A stretch of 9,215 nucleotides of DNA from Aquimarina sp. (GTDB lineage Bacteria; Bacteroidota; Bacteroidia; Flavobacteriales; Flavobacteriaceae): assembly GCA_002697475.1 (NCBI GenBank), contig NZVW01000017.1, forward strand, positions 1 to 9,215, written 5' to 3'. The position numbers and the translations under genes were made by a program. Shown here one piece after another: positions 1-7,244 of this stretch (position 1 is its first letter; each line of letters starts with the position of its first letter). The notes under the pieces were generated by a model that was not told the origin of the DNA, searched no databases, and worked only from the letters and a program-made list of their open reading frames with translations.

Positions 1-40
1 AAAAATCTTTTTGAAGTTTAAGTATGTTTTTAAAATCCAT
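1..40 (-). CDS. Partial reading frame, start of an unidentified protein running off the left edge
   Basis: An ATG on the minus strand at 40-38 opens a frame with no stop to the window edge, giving MDFKNILKLQKDF and then leaving the window. It starts 40 bases after the stop of the upstream sterol-desaturase family gene on the same strand, a spacing compatible with co-transcription. The N-terminus (hydrophobic residues around ILxLQ followed by DF) is reminiscent of the start of some aldehyde dehydrogenases. Thirteen residues cannot establish this, so no function is assigned. It could also be a chance open frame. Confidence 0.35.
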   Translation of the reverse strand, partial: MDFKNILKLQKDF

Positions 41-80
41 TGGAGTATCTGTGTGAGAAATTACTCTAAAATAGACTTTT

Positions 81-1001
81 TTACCGAGATAGTTTGAGTT
101 TCTTTTGCATTTCCTTTACGGTCATGGTGCTACCATCGTGGCTCCAGCCCGGTGGGCCAAATATGTACATGAATTTATGATACCAGTTTTTGGATTTTTT
201 GACATCTTTCCAAATATCCTGATATTCGTGTGTTAAAATCGTCCAGGGATTATAAGATGATGGTGGTTTGGTTACTCCGTATTCTATTTCAGTATCATCA
301 TCTAATTCCTTAAAGGTACCAAACATACGATCAAAAATATTAAGAAAACCTCCATGGTTTTTGTCCATGTACTCAACGTTCTTAGCGTGATGAACCTGAT
401 GCATCGTATGTGTATTCATAAATTTATCCAGAAAACCTAGTTTAGGTATATACACAGAATGCAATTGAAATTGCCAAAGCGCTTCAATACCTAAACAAAC
501 AATAACCATCTCCGGTGGAAAGCCTATCGCTGGTAACCACATATAAAAAAGAGGTTTGTATAGTAATGTAAACCATCCGTTTCTTACAGCAGTTCCGAGA
601 TTAAAATTATCTGAGGAATGATGAACAATATGAGCAGCCCAAAGCAAACGTATCATATGATTTTGTCTATGGAACCAGTAGTAGGTGAAATCATCCAGGA
701 ACTGACATAATAACCAAACATACCATGCATATCCGAAGGATTTCCATCCAAAGATATTTTGTCGTACCCCGTCAATTTCGGGATTGAAAAATTCGTAAAC
801 CCCAGTAAAAATTATGATGGTAACCGTAACTTTAATCAATGGACCCAGAATGGCAGAACCTACACCCATAAACAGGCTGGCTCCTAAATCTTTCCAATGA
901 TATAATTCTTTAAAACCAGTAGACTTACTGTAGGTGAGTTCCAGAAGAATTAATCCTAAAAATAGTGGGACTCCGTAGACTAGGGGATTGGTAAAATTCA
1001 T
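81..1001 (-). CDS. Sterol desaturase / fatty acid hydroxylase family membrane protein
   Basis: This 306-residue integral membrane protein belongs to the fatty acid hydroxylase superfamily, whose di-iron enzymes hydroxylate or desaturate lipids or sterol-like substrates at the membrane. The diagnostic histidine clusters are all visible: HRQNH at residues 111-115, HIVHH at 124-128 and HQVHH at 201-205, with a further NHGG at 215-218. Hydrophobic stretches near residues 8-22, 41-70, 91-108 and 141-175 fit the usual multi-pass topology, with the histidines on the cytoplasmic side. Length and histidine spacing are normal for bacterial members, so the di-iron site looks intact. The substrate cannot be told from sequence. 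It follows the VOC-protein gene on the same strand after 127 bases, a larger gap than elsewhere in this gene train, so it may have its own promoter. I found no convincing -7 element there. Confidence 0.9.
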   Translation of the reverse strand: MNFTNPLVYGVPLFLGLILLELTYSKSTGFKELYHWKDLGASLFMGVGSAILGPLIKVTVTIIIFTGVYEFFNPEIDGVRQNIFGWKSFGYAWYVWLLCQFLDDFTYYWFHRQNHMIRLLWAAHIVHHSSDNFNLGTAVRNGWFTLLYKPLFYMWLPAIGFPPEMVIVCLGIEALWQFQLHSVYIPKLGFLDKFMNTHTMHQVHHAKNVEYMDKNHGGFLNIFDRMFGTFKELDDDTEIEYGVTKPPSSYNPWTILTHEYQDIWKDVKKSKNWYHKFMYIFGPPGWSHDGSTMTVKEMQKKLKLSR

Positions 1002-1128
1002 TAAACTTTAGATTGATAAAATGCGGAATATAAGCATAATTAGTTATAAATAGTTGAGAAGTAATAATTATCTCTACTTTTAAAAATCAATTAACGAATG
1101 TTTAAGTATCGGTAATTGACCTAATTCC

Positions 1129-1551
1129 CTATTTTTTAAATAATTCATCCATATCCTTAAAGCATTTAAACTCCAATGCATTACCACAGGGGTCATAAAA
1201 AAACATTGTACCTTGTTCGCCGGTTTCGCTTTTAAATCTAATATAGGGTTCTATGACAAAAGTGATTCCTTTCTGTTTTAGCTTTTCTGCCAACTCTTCC
1301 CATTGATTCCATTGTAATATGATACCAAAATGAGGTACTGGAACCTCTTTGCCATCCACAGCATTGGTATGGCTACTCTCCTCTGACTTTGGTTTATAAT
1401 GAATGACTAATTGATGGCCGTAAAAATTAAAATCTACCCAATGTTCACTACTTCGGCCTTCTTCCAGTTCTAAGACTTCATTATAGAATTTTCTGGCTTT
1501 AGGAACATCATCAACCGGTATGGCAAGGTGAAATGGTGAAAGTGTATTCAT
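1129..1551 (-). CDS. VOC family (glyoxalase/extradiol dioxygenase fold) protein
   Basis: This 140-residue protein has the vicinal oxygen chelate fold of two beta-alpha-beta-beta-beta modules. The first module starts at FHLAIPVDDVPKARKFYNEV (residues 7-26) and the second at VPHFGIIL (72-79). Candidate metal ligands stand in the usual places: H8, H74 and E127 in the closing motif FYDPCGNALEF (118-128). H46 and H51 are additional histidines in module one. The family includes glyoxalases, extradiol dioxygenases and resistance proteins. An H/H/E triad is most like the dioxygenase-related branch, but the reaction is not identifiable. The start lies 12 bases after the rluF stop on the same strand, implying co-transcription as the last member of the tight six-gene run. 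Confidence 0.88.
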   Translation of the reverse strand: MNTLSPFHLAIPVDDVPKARKFYNEVLELEEGRSSEHWVDFNFYGHQLVIHYKPKSEESSHTNAVDGKEVPVPHFGIILQWNQWEELAEKLKQKGITFVIEPYIRFKSETGEQGTMFFYDPCGNALEFKCFKDMDELFKK

Positions 1552-1563
1552 AGTTTTAATTTT

Positions 1564-2382
1564 TTAGTTTCTTTTTCTATTATTTCCTCTGGATCGGTCG
1601 GGTCTTTTAAATTGTTTTGAATATTTTTTTGTCTTATTGGGTAGCGATGCCTCTTCAGTCTTACTGGATCCGCCAGTATCATCGTTTATAATTTCAAGCT
1701 CTTTTTTAGTCAGCTCTCTATATTTACCAACAGGAACATCTAATAAAATATTCATGATTCTTATCCTTTTTAGTTGTACAACTTCATAACCCAAATACTG
1801 ACACATTCTTCTAATCTGTCTGTTTAATCCCTGAGTAAGTACAATTCTAAAGTCGTAGGTACTAATCTTCTCAACTTCACATTTTCTGGTTATGGTATCT
1901 AAAATGGGGATTCCATTACTCATTTTAGATACAAACTCCGGGGTTACAGTTTTGTCTACAGTAACAATATATTCTTTTTCGTGATTATTTCTTGCCCGCA
2001 AAATTTTATTGACGATATCTCCGTCACTGGTTAATAGTATTAGACCTTCGCTGGGCTTATCAAGTCTGCCTATGGGAAAAATCCTTTTAGGATAATTAAT
2101 GTAGTCTATGATATTGTTTTTTTCTTTTGATGAGGTGGTGCATACAATACCCACAGGTTTATTGAAAGCCAAATAGACGTGTTCTTCCTTAGGTTCAGTT
2201 ATAGATTTTCCATCAACTTCGACTGTATCGGTGCTGCTAACTTTGGTTCCCATTTCAGGAACTTTACCATTAACCGTTACTCTGCCTTGTTCGATAAGTT
2301 TATCTGCTTCTCTTCGGCTACAATAGCCCACTTCGCTTAAATATTTATTAAGCCTTTTTAAATCAGTATTCTCCACATGCAA
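1564..2382 (-). CDS. rluF: 23S rRNA pseudouridine synthase, RluF type
   Basis: This 272-residue enzyme of the RsuA/RluB/E/F pseudouridine synthase family converts a specific rRNA uridine to pseudouridine (U2604 of 23S rRNA for E. coli RluF). An S4 RNA-binding domain occupies residues about 9-55 (RLNKYLSEVGYCSRREADKL). The catalytic domain follows, with motif GRLDKPSEGL at 105-114 and D108 as the expected nucleophile. The stretch VNKILRARNNHEKEYIVTVD and the later QGLNRQIRRMCQYLGYEV closely resemble E. coli RluF rather than RsuA or RluB. The C-terminus is a lysine/arginine-rich tail (about 250-272), also seen in RluF and likely to bind RNA. The start lies 16 bases after the hydrolase stop, and the gene shares the minus-strand operon. 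The exact target base in this organism is inferred from family membership. Confidence 0.9.
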   Translation of the reverse strand: MHVENTDLKRLNKYLSEVGYCSRREADKLIEQGRVTVNGKVPEMGTKVSSTDTVEVDGKSITEPKEEHVYLAFNKPVGIVCTTSSKEKNNIIDYINYPKRIFPIGRLDKPSEGLILLTSDGDIVNKILRARNNHEKEYIVTVDKTVTPEFVSKMSNGIPILDTITRKCEVEKISTYDFRIVLTQGLNRQIRRMCQYLGYEVVQLKRIRIMNILLDVPVGKYRELTKKELEIINDDTGGSSKTEEASLPNKTKKYSKQFKRPDRSRGNNRKRN

Positions 2383-2398
2383 ATTTGGTTATAAAAAA

Positions 2399-3241
2399 TC
2401 AATCTTTCAAGAAATCAATAATCATATCATCAACTTCATCAAAGAAAAGGGAATGACCGAAGTTTTCTGTTGTTATTAAATGAGAATCGTTCCAGTTTTC
2501 GTGAATTTTTAAACTGCCTTTGTAAGGAGCAATATCATCATACTTATCATGTATAATTAGTCCTGGAATAGTGATCTTTTGGGCAAAATAAGGCATTGAA
2601 AATTCCTCAAAGGAATATCCAAATTGTTCTTTAAAGAAATTATTAAGGCTCGTAAGGAATTTATCTGAAAATCGTAAAGCTGTTTTATAGTTTTGCATGA
2701 TTTCGGATAATTCTGCCGGTGGGGCTAAGATGATTGTTTTTTCAACTTCCTTATTCTGATATCTGTATTGATTAAATATAGAAGCCATTGCACCTACGGA
2801 ATGAGATACCATATAATTGGGTCTGTATAACTGGACTATCTTTTGCAAGCATTCTGCATATAAAGGAACATTTAAAATCTTACCAGAAGAGTTACCATGT
2901 GCCGGAGCATCGAATGCCACGACAGTATAGCCTATTTGATTTAATTTTTCGATTAAGGTTTTCCATCTGTGAGAATTACTTTCCCAACCGTGTACCAGTA
3001 AAATGGTTTCCTTATAACCAACCCATCGATAGGTCTGTAGATAGAGATCATTAACAGTAATAATTTCATCTTCTGCTTCTTCTAAAAAATATTCCTGATC
3101 CGGAAGTATTCTACCTTTTCTTGGGGTACAAAATAAAATAAAAGCTTTGTGCAGCGCTTTTTTAGGTGATATTAAGAAAAGTGTTGACAGTTGCTTTCCA
3201 ACCAGCAGGGGGGCATATTTTTTTAAAGTTTTGCGTACCAT
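2399..3241 (-). CDS. Alpha/beta hydrolase fold protein
   Basis: This 280-residue probable serine hydrolase has the oxyanion-hole motif ILLVHGW at residues 80-86. The nucleophile elbow is VSHSVGAM (145-152), with S148 as the nucleophile and S146 replacing the first glycine of the usual GxSxG. The acid residue is probably D235 or D236 in HDKYDDIAP (231-239), and the histidine is H263 in FGHSLFFDE. The triad therefore looks complete. An N-terminal extension of about 75 residues precedes the fold and begins with a basic, moderately hydrophobic stretch. No confident signal peptide is seen, so a cytoplasmic or membrane-associated location is inferred. The substrate is unknown. Only 4 bases separate its start from the cupin gene's stop, so the two are almost certainly co-transcribed and probably translationally coupled. 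Confidence 0.9.
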   Translation of the reverse strand: MVRKTLKKYAPLLVGKQLSTLFLISPKKALHKAFILFCTPRKGRILPDQEYFLEEAEDEIITVNDLYLQTYRWVGYKETILLVHGWESNSHRWKTLIEKLNQIGYTVVAFDAPAHGNSSGKILNVPLYAECLQKIVQLYRPNYMVSHSVGAMASIFNQYRYQNKEVEKTIILAPPAELSEIMQNYKTALRFSDKFLTSLNNFFKEQFGYSFEEFSMPYFAQKITIPGLIIHDKYDDIAPYKGSLKIHENWNDSHLITTENFGHSLFFDEVDDMIIDFLKD

Positions 3242-3245
3242 AAAT

Positions 3246-3614
3246 CTATTGCTCTTCCCTGTTAACTTTTTCTATGCTAAATGCAGGCAGGCATATGGCT
3301 ATATATTCGCATTCAAGTTCAAAGGGATTTGAATATTGAACCCGAGATCCTTTTAAAACCTTAATAGATTGACCAGTTTCCAAGATCACTTTCTCATCAT
3401 TAATGATAAATTGCTTTTTACCTTTAATAATATAGGTGTATTCGTCAAATTCAGGTGTTTGAAAAGGTTCACTCCATCCAGGAGGCGCTATCATGTGTGC
3501 TATGCTTAACTCTGATGAACCATCTGAAGCGAGGCCAAAATGCTCTTCTATTAATTTACCATCCGTAGTAGGCACAATAAAAGGGGAATTCTGAATATAA
3601 TAGCCTTTGCTCAT
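3246..3614 (-). CDS. Cupin domain protein with atypical metal motif
   Basis: This 122-residue single-domain cupin contains the region GWSEPFQTPEFDEYTYIIKG, which aligns with cupin motif 1 (G-x5-HxH-x3-4-E-x6-G). The two histidines of HxH are not present; Q, T and acidic residues occupy that area. The second half (IIKGKKQFIINDEKVILETG, then a GSRVQYSNPFE turn) fits the remaining beta strands and motif 2, again without the usual histidine. This suggests altered or absent metal binding, so a binding or isomerase-like role is as likely as oxygenation. There is no signal peptide, so it is probably cytoplasmic. It lies between the lipoprotein gene (37 bases upstream) and the hydrolase gene (4 bases downstream) in a minus-strand operon. 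The function is unknown. Confidence 0.8.
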   Translation of the reverse strand: MSKGYYIQNSPFIVPTTDGKLIEEHFGLASDGSSELSIAHMIAPPGWSEPFQTPEFDEYTYIIKGKKQFIINDEKVILETGQSIKVLKGSRVQYSNPFELECEYIAICLPAFSIEKVNREEQ

Positions 3615-3651
3615 AACTTATGAAAATTAAATGTTAGAATAATACTAGTCT

Positions 3652-4206
3652 CTACCAGGAAACCCAAAAGTGTTTAATTTTAGCAGAATCAGGAATGTTA
3701 TTTGCTTCAATCTTTTGATTTGTATTACCTCGATAGATCATAGGTAACTCCATTTTGTCAATAGTGAAATAAGCATTTATACTATCTACAAAAACTACTG
3801 CTGAACTCAGTGTGCTCTCAATTTTTGAGACAGGATAATTATCTTTAATATCTTTAAAATAAGAATCAGAGGATAATCCTGTAGCCGTTTTATATCTTGA
3901 GTCTATAATCTGAATACTTTCAATTTTTGAATCCGGATTATTACTTTCCTTGGCTTCCATGATTAAAAGTTTATCTCCACTTTTAGTATAAATAGAAATT
4001 TCATTAGAAGTATTTAAAAACTGACTTCCTTTTTGTCCCTTCACTATAGAATCATTGCTAAAAATAGAGTCAAGTTGCTTTATAGATGTTTCTTTATTGA
4101 TTAAACCTACCTGATTAGAGGATACCTCAAATCGCTTATCCACTTTGTCCTCGTGGCAGCTTATAAATATAGAAACGGACAGCGTCAGTATCAGAAATTT
4201 TTTCAT
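3652..4206 (-). CDS. Small hypothetical lipoprotein
   Basis: This 184-residue protein has a type II signal peptide: MKK, a hydrophobic core (FLILTLSVSIF) and the lipobox ISC with the lipidated cysteine at residue 17. The mature protein is predicted to be anchored in the envelope. The rest is polar and rich in serine, isoleucine, lysine and aspartate, with alternating strands such as KIESIQIID and AVVFVDSINAYFTIDKMEL, consistent with a small beta-rich domain. I do not recognise a family. It lies 16 bases after the HerA-like ATPase gene and 37 bases before the cupin gene on the same strand, so it is probably part of the operon. Nothing in its sequence links it mechanically to the ATPase. Confidence 0.8.
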   Translation of the reverse strand: MKKFLILTLSVSIFISCHEDKVDKRFEVSSNQVGLINKETSIKQLDSIFSNDSIVKGQKGSQFLNTSNEISIYTKSGDKLLIMEAKESNNPDSKIESIQIIDSRYKTATGLSSDSYFKDIKDNYPVSKIESTLSSAVVFVDSINAYFTIDKMELPMIYRGNTNQKIEANNIPDSAKIKHFWVSW

Positions 4207-4222
4207 TAATAATGGTTTTGAA

Positions 4223-5767
4223 TTATTTTTTTGAACTTAAAATTTTATTAAGAATCCCTAACGCTCCTCTAATAAAAGTAGCACTAGTTAATACTTTAAC
4301 AATAGCTTTCTCTGTGGTACTACTGGAGCTTCTTGATCTGCCTGTGGAGCGGCTTGATTTGTTAAGCTTTTCCCTTTCTTTTTTTGCAGCTTCTTTTGCC
4401 TCTTCTTCTTCAGCCTGTGCTATTTTTTCGTTGAGAAGCTCGTATGCACTTTCTCGATCAATAGTTTCATTATACTTATCTGCGAGTTTTGACTTTTTTA
4501 ATAAGTCCTTTAACTCTGTATCCGTAAGTACGTCCATTCTACTCATAGGAGCTCTTAGCATAGTGGCAGCAAGTGGAGTAGGACGACCTTTTTCATCAAG
4601 AGCAGTAACTAAAGCCTCTCCAATTCCCAGAGCGGTCAGTATTTCCTTGGTGTCATAATAGTCAGAAATAGGATAATTTTCTGCCGTGAGTTTAATTGCC
4701 TTTCTATCCTTTGCGGTAAAAGCGCGTAAAGCATGCTGAACCTTAAGTCCTAATTGGCTCAAGACACCATCAGGAATATCTGTTGGGTTTTGAGTTACAA
4801 AATATAAACCTACTCCCTTTGACCTTATAAGTTTTACAATACTTTCTATCTGATCCATCAGTGCACTGGAAGCTTCATCAAAAATTAAATGTGCTTCATC
4901 CAGAAAAATAATTAATTCTGGTCTGTCACTATCTCCCTGTTCAGGGAAAGTACTATATATTTCAGCCAATAAGCTTAACATAAAAGTAGAAAACAATTTA
5001 GGTCTGTCCTGAATATCGGTAAGTCTTACTATATTGATTACCCCGCGACCTTCATCACTAACTCTACATAAATCCTGAACTTCAAAGGATCTTTCGCCAA
5101 AAAACAGATCAGCCCCTTGTTGTTCCAACTCGACAATTTTTCTCAGTATCGCTCCGGTGGATGATGTGGATATTCTTCCATAGTCTTTTTCGAGTTCTTC
5201 CTTACCCTCTTGCGTAGAGTATTGTAATACTTTTTTCAGATCGTTTAAATCTAAAAGAGGTAGCTGGTTGTCATCACAATATTTAAAAAGAATAGCTATA
5301 ATTCCGGCCTGTGTTTCTGTAACATCTAATATTCTGGAAAGGAGAACGGGTCCAAATTCGCTTACCGTTGCTCTAAGGCGCACTCCGTTTTGTTCTGAAA
5401 GTGTTAAAATTTCCACAGGAAAATTTTTTGCCTCAAAAGGAATATTAATTTTTTGATGACGCTCGTCAATCTTAGGATGCCCTTGGCTGGCTGCAGCGAT
5501 TCCACTAAGATCACCTTTAATATCCATCAACAATACCGGGATACCTTTTTCGCTTAGATTTTCAGCTATGATCTGAAGCGTTTTGGTTTTACCTGTTCCT
5601 GTTGCTCCGGCAATCAATCCGTGCCTGTTTAAAGTTTTTAAAGGAATTTTTACGTGGGCATCGCCAATAACTTCATTCTCAAGCATTGCAGCACCTAAGG
5701 TTATAAAATCACCTTTTGTAGAATATCCTTCATTTATATGTTGTGCGAAAGAGCTAGAATCACTCAT
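4223..5767 (-). CDS. HerA-like / DUF853 (YjgR-type) P-loop ATPase
   Basis: This 514-residue ATPase of the HerA/FtsK superfamily is close to the DUF853 group that includes E. coli YjgR (about 500 residues). Walker A is GATGTGKT at residues 54-61. A conserved MDIKGDLSGIA follows at 81-91. Walker B is LIIFLDEAHLIF at 285-296, with the DEAH acidic pair at 290-291. A sensor-like TQNPTDIP stands at 325-332. Residues about 435-470 form a charged E/K/A-rich helix, probably a coiled coil, followed by a serine/arginine-rich linker and a conserved hydrophobic C-terminal helix (488-510). HerA proper pumps DNA for end resection with NurA, but no NurA-like gene lies here and the role of the DUF853 group is not well established. 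It is the first gene of the minus-strand operon and is divergent from the RidA-family gene. Confidence 0.92.
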   Translation of the reverse strand: MSDSSSFAQHINEGYSTKGDFITLGAAMLENEVIGDAHVKIPLKTLNRHGLIAGATGTGKTKTLQIIAENLSEKGIPVLLMDIKGDLSGIAAASQGHPKIDERHQKINIPFEAKNFPVEILTLSEQNGVRLRATVSEFGPVLLSRILDVTETQAGIIAILFKYCDDNQLPLLDLNDLKKVLQYSTQEGKEELEKDYGRISTSSTGAILRKIVELEQQGADLFFGERSFEVQDLCRVSDEGRGVINIVRLTDIQDRPKLFSTFMLSLLAEIYSTFPEQGDSDRPELIIFLDEAHLIFDEASSALMDQIESIVKLIRSKGVGLYFVTQNPTDIPDGVLSQLGLKVQHALRAFTAKDRKAIKLTAENYPISDYYDTKEILTALGIGEALVTALDEKGRPTPLAATMLRAPMSRMDVLTDTELKDLLKKSKLADKYNETIDRESAYELLNEKIAQAEEEEAKEAAKKEREKLNKSSRSTGRSRSSSSTTEKAIVKVLTSATFIRGALGILNKILSSKK

Positions 5768-5875
5768 TGTATTTCAATTTTTGATAAAAATAGCAATCTT
5801 AACAATTCTATAGAAGTCTTTATGATTTTGTTTTTAGTAATTTATAGAACTGAACTAACTAAATTTAAAATTATC
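5768..5875. promoter_or_regulatory. Divergent promoter region between the HerA-like operon and the RidA-family gene
   Basis: These 108 bases separate two divergent starts and must hold both promoters if the plus start at 5876 is right. On the plus strand, TGATTTTG at 5823-5830 is one base from the Bacteroidota -7 consensus TAnnTTTG and lies 45 bases before the start. On the minus strand a one-mismatch match (TATTTTTA) lies just upstream of the ATPase start. No operator palindrome stands out. The match quality is low in such AT-rich DNA. Confidence 0.3.
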
Positions 5876-6334
5876 ATGAGACCAATCTATATTTTACTTT
5901 TACTAATAACAGTTTTTCTAGGTTTTAATTGTAATGGAGAGGCCCTGCCTTCTAAAAAGGAGCTTTTATTTCACAAAAGTCATGAGCCTAAAAAGGCTGA
6001 CGCACCCTTTTCAGATATTGTACAAGTAGGAGATTTATATTTTTTATCAGGCCAAGTGGGCATGGATCATAAAACACGAAAGTTAGTTGAAGGCGGTATT
6101 GAAGCTGAGACCAGGCAATGTCTAGAAAATATTAAGGCAGTTTTAGAAAAACATGAGATGGGTATGGATAATGTCGTAAAATGCACGGTAATACTTGCGG
6201 ATATAGAGGATTTTAAAACATTTAATGAAATTTATAAAACCTATTTTCCGAAAAAGCCTGCGAGGACAACCTTTGCGGCAAAAGGACTTGCTGTAGGTGC
6301 CAAAATAGAAATTGAATGCATCGCATCAAAGTAG
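5876..6334 (+). CDS. RidA-family protein with lipoprotein signal peptide
   Basis: The frame is open from 5738, but that longer version overlaps the divergent ATPase gene. The start at 5876 gives a 152-residue protein beginning MRPIYILLLLITVFLGFNC, a good type II signal peptide with the lipobox cysteine at 19. The body is a RidA/YjgF-like domain: SGQVGMD at about 58-64, NIKAVLEKHEMGMDNVVKCT (85-104), and the closing PARTTFAAKGLAVGAKIEIE (128-147). R130 and E147 correspond to the residues that classical RidA uses to bind and hydrolyse reactive enamines and imines. The active-site features therefore look kept. RidA proteins are normally cytosolic, about 130 residues and unsignalled, so a membrane-anchored envelope version is unusual and its substrate is unknown. 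queE follows 58 bases downstream but has its own promoter-like element. Confidence 0.87.
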   Translation: MRPIYILLLLITVFLGFNCNGEALPSKKELLFHKSHEPKKADAPFSDIVQVGDLYFLSGQVGMDHKTRKLVEGGIEAETRQCLENIKAVLEKHEMGMDNVVKCTVILADIEDFKTFNEIYKTYFPKKPARTTFAAKGLAVGAKIEIECIASK

Positions 6335-6377
6335 TTTTTTAAACCTAAGCTTATAAAATGTTTTAGGGATTATTAAT

Positions 6378-6385
6378 TACCTTTG
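6378..6385 (+). promoter_or_regulatory. Putative -7 element of the queE promoter (TAccTTTG)
   Basis: TACCTTTG matches the Bacteroidota -7 consensus TAnnTTTG exactly and is followed by CAGCC and then the queE ATG at 6393. The G lies only 7 bases before the start codon, so transcription would begin within a few bases of it and the mRNA would be nearly leaderless. No clear -33 TTG is seen at the right spacing; TGTTTT at 6359-6364 is the best candidate. Confidence 0.5.
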
Positions 6386-6392
6386 CAGCCTT

Positions 6393-7022
6393 ATGGAGAA
6401 AAGTATTAATGATTTAGTTGCAGATGGTAGAATGCTTCCTTTAATGGAGGAGTTTTATACTATACAAGGTGAAGGATATTATAAAGGAACTGCAGCTTAT
6501 TTTATCAGAGTAGGAGGTTGTGATGTGGGATGTCACTGGTGTGATGTGAAGGAAAGTTGGAATGCTGAAGTTCATCCACCTACAAGTGTTAAGCAGATTG
6601 TAGAAAATGCAAATAAATATAGTGATACCATAGTAGTCACAGGAGGAGAACCTTTGACCTGGAATATGAATCCTTTAACATCCGGATTAAAGCAAAAGGG
6701 TATGAAAACTCATATAGAGACTTCCGGAGCCTATGAGCTAACAGGAGAATGGGATTGGATTTGTCTTTCTCCTAAGAAGCTAAAGTTACCTACGGAAGAA
6801 ATTTATCAACAAGCTCATGAGCTTAAGTGCATTGTATACAATAAAAGTGATTTTGATTTTGCGGAGCTTCAGGCTTCTAAGGTAAATAGAGATTGTATTT
6901 TATACCTACAACCAGAATGGAGTAATAGAGAAAAAATGATTCCAATGATTGTGGACTATGTTATGAAAAATCCTAAATGGAAAGTTTCGTTGCAAACTCA
7001 TAAATACTTGAATATTCCGTAG
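6393..7022 (+). CDS. queE: 7-carboxy-7-deazaguanine synthase (radical SAM)
   Basis: QueE converts 6-carboxy-5,6,7,8-tetrahydropterin to 7-carboxy-7-deazaguanine, the ring-contraction step of queuosine precursor synthesis, using S-adenosylmethionine and a 4Fe-4S cluster in the cytoplasm. The 209-residue protein carries the substrate-binding start EEFYTIQGEG (19-28) and the cluster motif with C43, C47 and C50 (CDVGCHWCDVKESW). It also has the GGEP SAM-binding motif (84-87), ETSG (about 109-112) and the C-terminal signature SLQTHKYLNIP. Length and motifs are normal for Bacteroidota QueE. No queC, queD or queF neighbour lies in this window. The start at 6393 follows the promoter-like TACCTTTG; an internal ATG at 6432 is possible but less likely, because upstream residues are in frame and the promoter fits 6393. 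Confidence 0.95.
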   Translation: MEKSINDLVADGRMLPLMEEFYTIQGEGYYKGTAAYFIRVGGCDVGCHWCDVKESWNAEVHPPTSVKQIVENANKYSDTIVVTGGEPLTWNMNPLTSGLKQKGMKTHIETSGAYELTGEWDWICLSPKKLKLPTEEIYQQAHELKCIVYNKSDFDFAELQASKVNRDCILYLQPEWSNREKMIPMIVDYVMKNPKWKVSLQTHKYLNIP

Positions 7023-7046
7023 TTTTTTAACCTGATAAATAAATAT

Positions 7047-7120
7047 TCTGACTTTTTTAGGAAGATTTTTTATCAAACTCTAAAGCGGTTACTGTATTAC
7101 CGTAGTCAAAATATAAATAA
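7047..7120 (+). pseudogene. Possible decayed copy of the 32-residue peptide gene
   Basis: Bases 7062-7086 match copy 1 (from its sixth codon) at 19 of 25 positions. In the same frame they would encode FRKIFYQTLKRLL, against FYKVFYANLKLFI in copy 1. The position of the start codon is occupied by TCT rather than ATG. TTACCG at 7097-7102 (Leu-Pro) then falls in another frame and 13 bases too early, followed by short stops. If real, this is a dead fifth member that lost its start and acquired a deletion. The match is short and AT-rich, so chance similarity is a serious alternative. Confidence 0.3.
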
Positions 7121-7145
7121 TCCATTGAATTTTTTAGTAAAAAGA

Positions 7146-7157
7146 AAGATTAATCTT
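7146..7157. repeat. Perfect 12-base palindrome AAGATTAATCTT
   Basis: AAGATTAATCTT equals its own reverse complement. It lies about 160 bases before the first peptide gene, far from any assigned -7 element, so a role as a protein-binding site is only a possibility. Palindromes of this size do occur by chance in AT-rich DNA. Confidence 0.3.
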
Positions 7158-7244
7158 ACACAACATTAAAATTAATTGCGAATTTAGATTTATTTGTTCT
7201 GATTTTTCTGTCTTTATATCGAAAATAGCCATCGTGAAAACAGT

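Noticed and set aside
1050..1085. Possible minus-strand terminator after the VOC gene (AAGTA/TACTT arms)
   Set aside because: It has only a 5-base AT-rich stem with an 11-base loop, too weak to support.
2788..3332. Plus-strand frames of 88 and 61 codons within the hydrolase/cupin region
   Set aside because: They are antisense to genes with intact catalytic or fold motifs, have no recognisable domain, and have no promoter-like sequence.
4212..4658. 148-codon plus-strand frame opposite the HerA-like gene
   Set aside because: It is a serine/leucine-rich antisense shadow of the ATPase C-terminal region; the minus-strand protein has clear family motifs.
5268..5456. 62-codon plus-strand frame inside the HerA-like gene
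   Set aside because: It is an antisense shadow of the conserved ATPase.
5738..5875. N-terminal extension of the RidA-family frame from an ATG at 5738
   Set aside because: It overlaps the divergent HerA-like gene, encodes no family residues, and would bury an excellent lipoprotein signal peptide that begins at 5876.
6331..7033. Near-identical strings GTAGTTTTTTAAACCT and GTAGTTTTTTAACCT at the stops of the RidA-family gene and queE
   Set aside because: They are short and T-rich, with no hairpin and no further similarity around them; not called as a repeat or terminator.
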